A program made the translations under genes and the position numbers. A DNA stretch of 64,000 nucleotides from Mycobacterium sp. IDR2000157661 (lineage in GTDB: Bacteria; Actinomycetota; Actinomycetes; Mycobacteriales; Mycobacteriaceae): the NCBI RefSeq assembly GCF_022317005.1, contig NZ_CP081006.1, positions 1,364,001 through 1,428,000 on the forward strand, in the 5' to 3' direction. The notes under the pieces were generated by a model. The model ran no database searches, was not told the DNA's origin, and worked only from the letters and a program-made list of their open reading frames with translations. How positions within the stretch are numbered: the first letter of the stretch is position 1; every line of letters begins with the position of its first letter. Positions 26,331 through 34,574 of the stretch are shown here, one piece after another.

Positions 26331-27134
26331 ATGGATCTGGGCTTCGCGGGCGCTAACGCCGTCGTCACCGGCGGAAGCAAGGGCATGGGACTGGCGATCG
26401 CGGAAACGCTCGGCGCCGAGGGCGCTGCGGTGGCGATCATGGCACGCGGACGGGACGGCTTGGATGCGGCAGCCGAACGGATCGGAAACGCCGGGGCGCC
26501 AGAGGTTCTCACCGTGAGCGTGGATATGGCTGATCCGGCGTCGATCGCGGCGGGATACTCGTCGGTGCGGCAGCGGTGGGGCACACTGAACGCGCTGGTG
26601 CACACCGTCGGACCCGGCGCGGGTTCGTTCGAGGACCTCGATGACGACGACTGGTACGGGGCGTTCGATCTGGGCACCCTGTCGGCGGTGCGCTCGGTGC
26701 GCGCGGCGCTACCCATGCTGCGCGCCGCTGACTGGGCCCGCATCGTCACGCTGTCCGCACACTCGATTCAGCGGCAGAGCCCTCGACTCGTGGCGTACAC
26801 GGCGACCAAGGCGGCGCTGTCGAGTTTCACCAAGAACCTCTCGAAGAGCCTCGGCCCGGAGGGCATCCTCGTCAACTGCGTGTGCCCCGGAACGATCGTC
26901 ACCGCCAGCTTCACCGAGATCCTCAAAGACGTCCTGGCCGCCGATGGGCTGGATTCCGCCGACCCCCACGACGTGATGACATGGGTGGAACGCACCTACG
27001 GCCATCCCTGCGATCTGGGTCGAGCGGGGCTTCCCGAGGAGATCGCCTCGGCCACTGCGTATCTGGCGTCGCGCCGGAACGGCTACGTCACCGGCGCCAC
27101 CGTCAACGTCGACGGCGGCTCGGATTTCATCTGA
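26331..27134 (+). CDS. Short-chain dehydrogenase/reductase
   Basis: 267 residues, ATG start with an AGGAGGGG ribosome site. TGGSKGMG cofactor motif, VDMADP, Ser in TLSAHS, YTATKAA, and CPGTIVTASF, ending in VDGGSDFI. Similar proteins occur in terpene and steroid catabolic clusters of actinobacteria. Last gene of the 24732-27134 operon, converging on another SDR gene eight bases later. Confidence 0.87.
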   Translation: MDLGFAGANAVVTGGSKGMGLAIAETLGAEGAAVAIMARGRDGLDAAAERIGNAGAPEVLTVSVDMADPASIAAGYSSVRQRWGTLNALVHTVGPGAGSFEDLDDDDWYGAFDLGTLSAVRSVRAALPMLRAADWARIVTLSAHSIQRQSPRLVAYTATKAALSSFTKNLSKSLGPEGILVNCVCPGTIVTASFTEILKDVLAADGLDSADPHDVMTWVERTYGHPCDLGRAGLPEEIASATAYLASRRNGYVTGATVNVDGGSDFI

Positions 27135-27141
27135 GGCGTCG

Positions 27142-27984
27142 TCAGCCCTTCTTGGCCATGATCTGCTCGGTGTCCTGCGCCCACTGTGCTTGATGACGGC
27201 CCATCGTCATCGCGCCGTTCCACCCACCGTCGGTCCACAGCACCTCGCCGCCGACATAGCTGAAGCGCGGACTGCCCAGACACACCAGCGGCCATGCCTG
27301 CTCCTCCGGGGTCGAGTACCGGCCGACGGGTCCTACCGCCTGGTCGACCGTCTCCTTGCCCATCAGATCCTGGAAAGCCGGCATCATCGCCGTCTCGGTG
27401 GGCCCCGGATTGATGCAGTTGATCCGGATTCCTCGACGTCCGAGTTCGGGGTACCACCAGCCCACCCACGCGTCGATGATGTACTTCGAGTAGGCGTAGC
27501 CGCTCCACGACCACTTCTTCTCGTTGGCCCTCAACCACTCGACCGCCGCCTCGAACCCGTCGGTCTCGAGCAGGCCGGTGATGACCTTGATGTGGTCCTG
27601 CCAGCCGATCGCGGCCGAGGACGAGATGACGCTGATCGCCGACCCGGGTGACATCTTGGGCACCAGTTGCTCGGCCAGATGCCGCGCTCCCACGAAGTTG
27701 ACCAGGATCGTGTCCCACTCGCTGAACGGCGGACCGGGAAGGCCTGCGCAACTGAAAAGTCCGTCGACGGGACCGTCGATCGCCGCCGCGACCTCGTCGA
27801 TGCTCGCACGGTCGCGAAGGTCGATCTGCAGTGCGCGGGCCACCGGGACGGTCGTGGGCTTGATGTCCAGTGCAGTCACCGTCGCGCCGAGGTCGACGAG
27901 GATCTGCGCGGTCGCCTGCCCCATGCCGGACGCCGCGCCTGTCACGACGACGGCCTTGCCCTCGTAGCCGAGCACATCCTGCAT
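27142..27984 (-). CDS. Short-chain dehydrogenase, 3-alpha-hydroxysteroid/coniferyl-alcohol dehydrogenase type
   Basis: 280 residues from ATG 27984, which has GGGAGAG at good spacing; a GTG at 27990 is the alternative. TGAASGMG cofactor motif, short DLRD stretch, SSSAAIGWQ, then YAYSKYIIDAWVGW. The YxYSKY motif and overall layout match the 3-alpha-hydroxysteroid dehydrogenase (CR) and coniferyl-alcohol dehydrogenase group. Divergent from reductase C across an operator copy. Confidence 0.85.
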   Translation of the reverse strand: MQDVLGYEGKAVVVTGAASGMGQATAQILVDLGATVTALDIKPTTVPVARALQIDLRDRASIDEVAAAIDGPVDGLFSCAGLPGPPFSEWDTILVNFVGARHLAEQLVPKMSPGSAISVISSSAAIGWQDHIKVITGLLETDGFEAAVEWLRANEKKWSWSGYAYSKYIIDAWVGWWYPELGRRGIRINCINPGPTETAMMPAFQDLMGKETVDQAVGPVGRYSTPEEQAWPLVCLGSPRFSYVGGEVLWTDGGWNGAMTMGRHQAQWAQDTEQIMAKKG

Positions 27985-28022
27985 TGGCACTCTCCCATCG
28001 AGAACCTGATTTACCGATTTAC

Positions 28023-28038
28023 GAGAACAAACATTATC
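28023..28038. promoter_or_regulatory. GRRAAY-N4-ATTCTC operator, copy 6
   Basis: GAGAACAAACATTATC, one base off in the right half. A second half-site GAGAAC is at 28000. Located in the 99-base divergent gap between an SDR and reductase C. Confidence 0.45.
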
Positions 28039-28083
28039 CCCCGCACTACGGTGGACGCTGCCGGAAGCGAAGGGAGCCGCTAC

Positions 28084-29172
28084 GTGACCACCAGCCGCCC
28101 GCTGCGAATCATCCAGTGGGCCACCGGCGCCGTCGGCACCGAGATGATCACCACGATCCTCGATCGTCGGCCCGATCTCGAATTGGTCGGCGCGCGCGTG
28201 TACTCCGACGCCAAGAACGGTGTGGATATCGGGACGCTGGTCGACAGGGCGCCCATCGGCGTCACCGCCACCACCGACGTCGCGGCAATCCTCGCCCTCG
28301 ACGCCGATCTCGTGCTGTACGCGCCGTCGTTCACCGATCTCGACGACGTCTGCGCGCTGCTGGCGAGCGGTAAGAACGTGGCGACGCCGTCATTCCTGTT
28401 CCACCCGCGACGCATACCCGAGGCCGACCGCGAGAAACTGCTCGCCGCATGCGAGAAGGGCAACAGCACGATCCACGGCAGCGGGCTCAATCCGGGCAAC
28501 CTGTCCGGTGTGCTGCCCCTGGCGCTGTCCGGGATGAGCCGCACGATCAGTCAGCTCACCTTGCAGGAGAGAGCCGACTGGACCCTGTGGGAGAGCACCG
28601 AGATCACCTTCGACGGCATGTGGTTCGGCCGTCCCACCGACGCGGTGTCACCCACAGCCAACGACTACCTCAGGTTTCTGACCAAGCTGTTCGTCGAGCA
28701 GACCTGGTTCCTCTCGGACACCCTGAACGCCGACATCGACGACGTCTCGGTCACCCTGGAGACCGTTCCGGCAACCAAGGATCTCCACGTCTTCGACCAT
28801 GTGGTGCGACAGGGCACCACGGCGGGGCAGCGCTGGAGGTTCGTCGCACATCGCAACGGTGAGTCCTTGATCGAGTTCGAGACGCTCTGGACCGTCGGCG
28901 GTGAGTACCCCGACCACTGGCCCACGCCGCTGGACGGCTGGACGCTGACCATCGAGGGTGATCCGTCGATGCGCACGCACTTCTTTCCCCTGGCCAGCTT
29001 CTCGCGGGAGGCGACCATCGAGGAGCATGTCCGGGCCGGCCTGATCACGGTCGCCATGCAGGTCGTCAACGCCATTCCCGCCGTCTGCGCCGCACCCGCC
29101 GGCTTCGCGACGATGGCGGACCTCCCGCTGATCCGCAGCTACACCGGCTTCGGCAACTTCCACGTTCGCTGA
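28084..29172 (+). CDS. DapB-N-fold NAD(P)-dependent reductase, paralogue C
   Basis: 362 residues; GTG at 28084 with an AGGGAG ribosome site (the frame is open upstream to 27667, but only as a shadow of the opposite SDR). Rossmann segment LRIIQWATGAVGTEMI, LELVGARVYSDAKNGVDIG, the GSGLNPGN turn and NAIPAVCAAPAG. The usual MGFGKP stretch reads MWFGRP. It runs into reductase D tail to tail with no gap (stops at 29172 and 29173). Confidence 0.75.
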   Translation: MTTSRPLRIIQWATGAVGTEMITTILDRRPDLELVGARVYSDAKNGVDIGTLVDRAPIGVTATTDVAAILALDADLVLYAPSFTDLDDVCALLASGKNVATPSFLFHPRRIPEADREKLLAACEKGNSTIHGSGLNPGNLSGVLPLALSGMSRTISQLTLQERADWTLWESTEITFDGMWFGRPTDAVSPTANDYLRFLTKLFVEQTWFLSDTLNADIDDVSVTLETVPATKDLHVFDHVVRQGTTAGQRWRFVAHRNGESLIEFETLWTVGGEYPDHWPTPLDGWTLTIEGDPSMRTHFFPLASFSREATIEEHVRAGLITVAMQVVNAIPAVCAAPAGFATMADLPLIRSYTGFGNFHVR

Positions 29173-30216
29173 TCACCTGGCCCAGTGCGCGACGAACGGC
29201 GCGATGCTGGACAGGTCGTACAGTCCGGGCTCGGCGGCGACCACCGTCGGGATCGCATTGATCGCGTGCATGGCGGTGGCCAGACAGCCCTGTTCGGAGT
29301 GGTCCTGGCCGTGCGAGCCGATCGTCAGGTGCAGCCGCAGATTGGGCTGGCCCTCGACGGAGATCTCATAACCGATCTCCGACGGCCAGTCCGGCGCGAG
29401 GTCGTCGGCCATCCGGGTGAGATGCTCGACCGACACGGTGGTCGCACCGCAGTCGACCTCGACGCCGAACCGCATCGCCCCGACCGTCCCGGCGGGGATC
29501 TGCCCGGCCGCCACCGTCAAGGGCCGAGGTGTCGTCTCGACTTCCCGGAACCCCTCGACCGATCTGATGTGCAGGCCCAGCGACTGGGCGAGCACGGTGG
29601 CGCTGCCGATCCACGCGCTCGCCGCATAGTCGGTGTTGGTGAGCAGCGGCGTGGTGTCATCGGGATGGTGCCCGAATCCCATCGCATTGAAGATCAGATC
29701 ATGACTGGCATAGGTGGAGTAGTCGAGCACTTCGCGCACGTTGATCCGATCGGCGCGTTGGGTGAGTCGCGACAGGACGGGAACCAGCGACTCGGCGAAG
29801 AAGCCCGGATACAGTCCGAGGCCGAGGAAGGACGAATGCCCGGTGCGACAGGCGTTCTCGATGCCCTCGGCCAACGACTCATGTAACGACCGCGGGTGGA
29901 TGAACCGGCTACCGGTGGCCACGACGTCCTTACCCGAGGCCAGCAGATCGCAGACGTCGGCGAAGCAGCCGGGGGTGTCGGTCTCGACCTTGCCCATGTA
30001 GAGCACGACGTCGGCATCGGTATTGATGACCGCCTCGCGGTCTGCACTGGTGATGACACCGGTATCGGCCGTCCCGCACAGCGTGCCCGCGTCGACGCCC
30101 GCCTTCGCCGGGTCGTACACCCGGACTCCGACGAGTTCCAGATCCGGCCTGTCGATCACATGGCGCAGCGACATCATCCCGGTGACACCGGTGGCCCACT
30201 GGATCACGCGCGTCAT
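29173..30216 (-). CDS. DapB-N-fold NAD(P)-dependent reductase, paralogue D
   Basis: 347 residues. TRVIQWATGVTGMMSLRHVI, LELVGVRVYDPAKAGVDAGTLCG, the GLGLYPGF turn, MGFGHHPDD and NAIPTVVAAEPG. Twelve bases downstream of the P450 at 30229, so the two form an operon and probably act in sequence on one substrate. Together with paralogue E across the promoter it is under the 19-bp palindrome pair instead of the GRRAAY motif. Confidence 0.77.
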   Translation of the reverse strand: MTRVIQWATGVTGMMSLRHVIDRPDLELVGVRVYDPAKAGVDAGTLCGTADTGVITSADREAVINTDADVVLYMGKVETDTPGCFADVCDLLASGKDVVATGSRFIHPRSLHESLAEGIENACRTGHSSFLGLGLYPGFFAESLVPVLSRLTQRADRINVREVLDYSTYASHDLIFNAMGFGHHPDDTTPLLTNTDYAASAWIGSATVLAQSLGLHIRSVEGFREVETTPRPLTVAAGQIPAGTVGAMRFGVEVDCGATTVSVEHLTRMADDLAPDWPSEIGYEISVEGQPNLRLHLTIGSHGQDHSEQGCLATAMHAINAIPTVVAAEPGLYDLSSIAPFVAHWAR

Positions 30217-30228
30217 CGCAAACCTCGC

Positions 30229-31467
30229 TCAGTCCCACACCACGTCGAGCCGTGGCGGTGACCGGAACATCGTTCCGCTGACGTAGGGCGGCGGCGCATC
30301 TGGGTCGAGCCGCAACCCCGGCAACTCGTCGAACAGCGCGTTGAAGATCTTCATGCTCTCGAGCCGGGCGAGATGCATGCCAAGGCACACATGCGCACCG
30401 TGCGCAAAACCGATGTGCGGCTTGCGCTCCCGGAAGATATCGAACTCCTCGGGGTGATCCCAGCGCGTCTCGTCGTGGTTCGCGCTGCCGAGCGACAGCA
30501 TCATCGTGGCACCCGCCGGCACCTGCACGCCGCCGATCTCGGTGTCGCGGGTGACCTCACGCATGAAGTTCAGCAGCGGGGTCTCCCACCGGATGCCTTC
30601 CTCGATGGCCTGTGGCAACAGGCTGCGGTCGGTGCGCACCGCGTCGAGTTGATCGCGATGTGTCAACAACGCAAACGCCAGGCTGGCGGTCGAGCGTGAC
30701 GTCGTCTCTGCGCCGGCAGGCAACAGGTTTCGCATGAACCCGTAGATCTGCTCGTCGGACATCTTGACGCCGTTGATCTCGGAGCTCGCCAGGATCGACA
30801 CCATGTCATCCGTGGGCTGCCTGCGCTTCTCGGCGAGGATGCCGACGAAGTACTCCTTCATATCGGCCGACGCTTTCATCGCCGTCTCCATATCCGCCCT
30901 GAAGCCCAGCATGTCGATGGCCAGTCGATGGAACCACAACACGTCAGAGTCCGGAAGACCAAGCAGCGCCGCGATCACCCGAACTGGGATCGGCATGAAC
31001 ACGGCATCGACGAGGTCGGCGCGCTTTGCGTCCTTGAGCTTCTCGATGGTGCGCTGCACGAGCGGACCGACCAGTTCGGCGTCCCAGCGCTTCATCGAGG
31101 ATCTGGCGAACGCGAACTCGTGCAACTTGCGGTATACGGCGTGCTCGGGCTCCTGCATCTCCAGAATCGTCGGGCCCTGCAACGGCCGCACGACGTCCTC
31201 GTAACAGCGAGTGCTGAAGGTGATGTTGTCGGTGAAGATCGCCTTGACGGTGTCGAATGTGTAAGCGGTGAAGGTGGGCGCGCCGTCGCCGGAGTTGCCG
31301 ATCATCCCCATCTCGGGCCAGCCGGCGTGGACCGGGGCCTCCGCCCGCAACTCCCGCAGCATCGGGTACGGCGACGCGTCGCCGTCGGCACCCATCCCCG
31401 CGTTGAACCTCTCCTGGGCGTCCCGAATGCTCTGCTCGAGATCCGCGACGGTCGCCGGCTCAGACAC
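30229..31467 (-). CDS. Cytochrome P450
   Basis: 412 residues from GTG 31467, which has a GAGGAG ribosome site; the frame extends to 31527 but that extension runs into the operator. I-helix PAGAETTSR, ExxR in EEGIRWETP, heme loop FAHGAHVCLGMHLAR with ligand Cys361. The loop lacks the usual Gly of FGxG (FAHG). Head gene of an operon with reductase D. Substrate unknown; class I redox partners are not nearby apart from the small Bfd-like protein. Confidence 0.9.
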   Translation of the reverse strand: MSEPATVADLEQSIRDAQERFNAGMGADGDASPYPMLRELRAEAPVHAGWPEMGMIGNSGDGAPTFTAYTFDTVKAIFTDNITFSTRCYEDVVRPLQGPTILEMQEPEHAVYRKLHEFAFARSSMKRWDAELVGPLVQRTIEKLKDAKRADLVDAVFMPIPVRVIAALLGLPDSDVLWFHRLAIDMLGFRADMETAMKASADMKEYFVGILAEKRRQPTDDMVSILASSEINGVKMSDEQIYGFMRNLLPAGAETTSRSTASLAFALLTHRDQLDAVRTDRSLLPQAIEEGIRWETPLLNFMREVTRDTEIGGVQVPAGATMMLSLGSANHDETRWDHPEEFDIFRERKPHIGFAHGAHVCLGMHLARLESMKIFNALFDELPGLRLDPDAPPPYVSGTMFRSPPRLDVVWD

Positions 31468-31500
31468 CTGACGGCTCCTCACTGTTGCCTCGCCCCGCAC

Positions 31501-31541
31501 AACATACACACTGGTGGTTGCAAACATACATGATGTAGGTT
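31501..31541. promoter_or_regulatory. Tandem 19-bp palindromic operators, P450/reductase E promoter
   Basis: AACATACATGATGTAGGTT at 31523-31541 is symmetric except for one pair and the centre. A second, weaker copy AACATACACACTGGTGGTT lies at 31501-31519, 22 bases earlier, which puts both on the same face of the helix. They sit between the divergent P450 and reductase E genes. The same AACATACA half occurs in the TetR/LivK-like intergenic site at 33904. Confidence 0.6.
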
Positions 31542-31592
31542 GGGTCGGTCACGCAACCGGCGTGAACTGAAACCGCAATCAGGAGTGCTGGA

Positions 31593-32690
31593 TTGACTAC
31601 CAAGGTCGCACAGTGGGCAACCGGCGCCGTGGGGCGGGCCGCGCTGGCCGAGCTCATCGAGAATCCCGGTTTTCAACTGGTCGGCGTGCTGGTCTACGAC
31701 CCCGCCAAGGCCGGCCGTGACGCGGGCGCACTATGCGGCCTCCCTGCCACCACCGGAGTGCCCGCCACCTCGGACAAAGCCGCGATCGTCGCCGCCAGTC
31801 CGGACGTCGTCATCCACGCCGCAAGCAAGGCCCACGCCGTCGAGACCAACGCCGAGGACATCTGCACCCTGCTGTCTGCCGGGATCAACGTCATCACCAC
31901 CACCTCGTACAACCATCTGCCCACGTATGGCCCCGAAACGGAGGCGGCGTTTCGGCAGGCATGCGCCGCGGGCGGATCGCGCTTCCATGCGGCCGGCGAG
32001 AACCCCGGCTTCATGTTCGAGCGCCTGGTCGCCACGGTGACCGGCCTGAGCAAGACCATCGATCGCATCGACCTCTTCGAAGCCACCGATGTCTCAGCCG
32101 TCGACAGCAGGCCGATGCTGATCGACCTGATGGGCATGGGTCGCCCACCGGAGGACGTGTCGGTCGACTCCCCAATCATCAAGAAGCTCGACATGGCCTA
32201 CCGCCAGGCACTCAACGCCACGGCCGACGTCCTCGGCGTCACGTTGTCACACATCGATGTGTCCGTCGACGCCACGACGCTGCCGCACGACATCGAGGTC
32301 CGGGCGGGCACCATCGAAGCGGGAACCGTCGTCGGACAACGCTTCTCGTGGGTCGGCCACTGGTCGGGCCGACCGCTGTTGGCCATCCACGAGGAATGGG
32401 TGCTGACCCGCGACCTGCCGCAGTGGGGCCTCAAACCGCTCGCGCGCGGCGAGAAGGCGCCGTTGATCCGCGCCGTCATCAAGGGTGTCCCGAGCTTCGA
32501 GTTGCAACTCGACGTGGGGTGGGACGGCGGGAAAGACCCCGCGTGGGACGGCGCCCTGCCCCGCGGGCAACACGCGCAACCGGGACACCTGATGATCGCC
32601 ATGGGCGCCGTCCGCGCGATTCCCTATGTGCTGGCGCAGCCCCCCGGAATCGTCACCGCGCCGGTGTTCGGGGCGATCAAACTCGCCTAG
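31593..32690 (+). CDS. DapB-N-fold NAD(P)-dependent reductase, paralogue E
   Basis: 365 residues; TTG start with a CAGGAG ribosome site. TKVAQWATGAVGRAALAELI, FQLVGVLVYDPAKAGRDAGALCG, AAGENPGFMFERL, MGMGRPPED, and RAIPYVLAQPPG near the end. Its N-terminal domain resembles paralogue D most closely (VYDPAKAG-DAG-LCG shared). Monocistronic, divergent from the P450/reductase D operon and presumably co-regulated with it. Confidence 0.77.
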   Translation: MTTKVAQWATGAVGRAALAELIENPGFQLVGVLVYDPAKAGRDAGALCGLPATTGVPATSDKAAIVAASPDVVIHAASKAHAVETNAEDICTLLSAGINVITTTSYNHLPTYGPETEAAFRQACAAGGSRFHAAGENPGFMFERLVATVTGLSKTIDRIDLFEATDVSAVDSRPMLIDLMGMGRPPEDVSVDSPIIKKLDMAYRQALNATADVLGVTLSHIDVSVDATTLPHDIEVRAGTIEAGTVVGQRFSWVGHWSGRPLLAIHEEWVLTRDLPQWGLKPLARGEKAPLIRAVIKGVPSFELQLDVGWDGGKDPAWDGALPRGQHAQPGHLMIAMGAVRAIPYVLAQPPGIVTAPVFGAIKLA

Positions 32691-32696
32691 CCGGCG

Positions 32697-32755
32697 CCGA
32701 AACTGAATTTGTGCAGATGATTTCGCGGGTTGTGCCTGCAACAGCTCAGTCTCGG
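32697..32755. terminator. Possible terminator hairpin between convergent genes
   Basis: CCGAAACTGA pairs with TCAGTCTCGG with one mismatch, and a smaller hairpin (GTTG/CAAC) sits inside the loop. It spans the gap between reductase E and the LivK-like gene, overlapping the last codons of the latter. Confidence 0.3.
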
Positions 32756-33897
32756 CTAGCCAGCGCGCCCACCGCTTCCGCGATGTGCTCGCTGGGGGCC
32801 GCGTGAAAGACGTGGGCGCTACCGTCGGGCAACACGCGGCGGGCGACGAGATAGTCCGAACCCAGCCAGCCCTGGCGGATGCAGCGGCCGAAGCGCAGGA
32901 AGGTTCCCGGCGCACCGCTGGCCGACGGAATGAGCTTCACCTGCTCGATGCCGTGCCTGACACCGTCCCCGGTCAGTGGCCGCGCCGCCGACAACCCGCG
33001 CACGATCACCGTGGCGGCATCGTGTGCGAGGCCGGGCATCGAATGTCCCGGACGACGACCGTAGCGGGCCTCGAACCGGTCCAGGAACGCCTGCCCGACC
33101 TGGTTGCGCTCGTCGTAGCTGTCCAGTCCGACCCAGCCGCGCAGGTGCCGCATCCACTCGGCATTGATATGCGCCATCTCGAACGCGGTCGTCGTGTAGC
33201 GCGGCGGCTCCCAGCCCGCGGCCAGCAGGGCGTCGGAGAAGCCCCAGAGCCCGTGCCCGAACCCGACGTGCACCACCGCGTCGGGGTCAACCGCGCGCAG
33301 CGCCGCCACGGCGTCGGCCTTATCGGCTTCCACCTGCGGTATCGCCACCGCGGTCAGAACATTCAAACCCGCAGCTGCGTAGGCTTTTTCCGCACCGGCC
33401 AAGTACTCCTTGCCGATCAGCGACGCCTCGTAGGCAATTGCGATATCGGATCGCCCGTCGCCGATCATCACCGCGGCCAGCATCACCGGCTCCTCGGCCA
33501 TCGAACCGTTGTTCAGCGCGAAGCACCACTCCCCCAATGCGCCTTCCGAACCCGACAGCGTGATGATCGGTGTTCGAGCAGTGGCATCGACGTGTGGTCG
33601 CAGCGGCACCACGTTGTCCGAGATCCAGGGTCCGAAGATGACCAGGCACCCGTCGGCGACGAGTTCGTCGAACGCCCTCTCGACCGCGGCGTATGTTCCG
33701 TTCGGCAAGCCGACCACGTTGCGTTGCACCAGCTGCACCGGGCGGTCGATCAGCCCCGACTCCACCGCCTCGTCGATTACCAGCTGCAAGGCCGCGACGG
33801 TGTCGTTGTCGGTGTCGCCCTTGGTCGGATAGTCGTTCAGCAGCCCCACTTTCAGCGGAGCGACCGACCCGAACGCGCGAATCTCTTCGTCAGCCAT
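32746..33897 (-). CDS. LivK-like periplasmic-binding-fold protein without signal peptide
   Basis: 383 residues from ATG 33897 (the open frame further upstream is antisense to the TetR gene). Type I periplasmic binding fold of the branched-chain amino acid/amide class: PLKVGLLNDYPTKGD, FGPWISDNVVPLRPHVD, IITLSGSEG and AIAYEASLIGKEY. The N-terminus MADEEIRAFG is hydrophilic, with no signal peptide, lipobox or transporter genes nearby, so it should be cytosolic. AmiC of Pseudomonas is a known cytosolic ligand sensor with this fold. Divergent from TetR with a shared palindrome; a sensing role is an inference. Confidence 0.75.
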   Translation of the reverse strand: MADEEIRAFGSVAPLKVGLLNDYPTKGDTDNDTVAALQLVIDEAVESGLIDRPVQLVQRNVVGLPNGTYAAVERAFDELVADGCLVIFGPWISDNVVPLRPHVDATARTPIITLSGSEGALGEWCFALNNGSMAEEPVMLAAVMIGDGRSDIAIAYEASLIGKEYLAGAEKAYAAAGLNVLTAVAIPQVEADKADAVAALRAVDPDAVVHVGFGHGLWGFSDALLAAGWEPPRYTTTAFEMAHINAEWMRHLRGWVGLDSYDERNQVGQAFLDRFEARYGRRPGHSMPGLAHDAATVIVRGLSAARPLTGDGVRHGIEQVKLIPSASGAPGTFLRFGRCIRQGWLGSDYLVARRVLPDGSAHVFHAAPSEHIAEAVGALASRD

Positions 33898-33903
33898 ACC
33901 CGC

Positions 33904-33922
33904 AACATACAACATGAATGTT
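33904..33922. promoter_or_regulatory. 19-bp palindromic operator, TetR/LivK-like promoter
   Basis: AACATACAACATGAATGTT, centred between the two divergent starts (33897 and 33937); it also contains a perfect CAACAT-GA-ATGTTG dyad at 33910-33923. Half-site AACATACA is identical to those at 31501 and 31523. Confidence 0.6.
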
Positions 33923-33936
33923 GCTACCATGGGCGG

Positions 33937-34569
33937 ATGGCGAGGCGAGGTGGCACCGATGTCGAGCGGCGGGCCCGAGGTGACCAGACGCGACGCAACC
34001 TCATCGACGCCGGCCGAAAGCTGTTCGTCCAGAAGGGCTACTTCGACACCAGCATCGGAGAACTCGTAGCGACCTCGGGTGTCGGCACCCGCGGCGCGTT
34101 CTATCACCACTTCAAGGACAAAGCCGAACTGTTCCGCGCCGTTTTCGAAGAGGTCGAGCACGACCTGACGCTACGATCGCTGGCCTCGCCACCGCCGGGG
34201 TCGGACCCCTGGCAGCGACTCTCGGCGGGCCTGCAGGGATTTCTGCAGTCCGCGCTCGAACCCGAGGTGCAACGCGTCATGCTGCTGGACGGGCCGGTGG
34301 TGCTGGGCTGGCGGACGCTGCGCTCGATTCAAGAAGGCAACAGCATTGCGCTCATCAACGAGATGGTCGCCGAAGCCATCGCCGAAGGCATCATCGACGA
34401 CCATCCCGTCGGCGAGCTGACGCATCTGGTCGTCGCCGCGGTGGAGGAAGCGGCGCTGCTGGTCGCCCACGCGGCGCAGCCGGCCAAGGCCCGGGCTCGA
34501 GCAGCCTCGGTGCTCGACCGCCTCCTACTCAGCTTCGCCGTCGAGCCTCGCAAAGTGCTGCGACGCTAG
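33937..34569 (+). CDS. TetR-family transcriptional regulator
   Basis: 210 residues from ATG 33937; the longer open frame upstream is antisense. Helix-turn-helix TSIGELVATSGVGTRGAFYHHF at about 40-61, preceded by RRNLIDAGRKLFVQKGYF. Fourteen bases upstream is the 19-bp palindrome, indicating autoregulation, and matching sites in the P450/reductase promoter suggest that the 29.2-32.7 kb genes are its targets. The ligand would be a substrate or CoA ester of that small pathway. Confidence 0.86.
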   Translation: MARRGGTDVERRARGDQTRRNLIDAGRKLFVQKGYFDTSIGELVATSGVGTRGAFYHHFKDKAELFRAVFEEVEHDLTLRSLASPPPGSDPWQRLSAGLQGFLQSALEPEVQRVMLLDGPVVLGWRTLRSIQEGNSIALINEMVAEAIAEGIIDDHPVGELTHLVVAAVEEAALLVAHAAQPAKARARAASVLDRLLLSFAVEPRKVLRR

Positions 34570-34574
34570 CGGTT

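Noticed and set aside
18421-32690. Dihydrodipicolinate reductase (lysine biosynthesis) for the five DapB-fold proteins
   Set aside because: They are about 100 residues longer than DapB, lack its catalytic-domain motif and occur in five copies among P450 and SDR genes.
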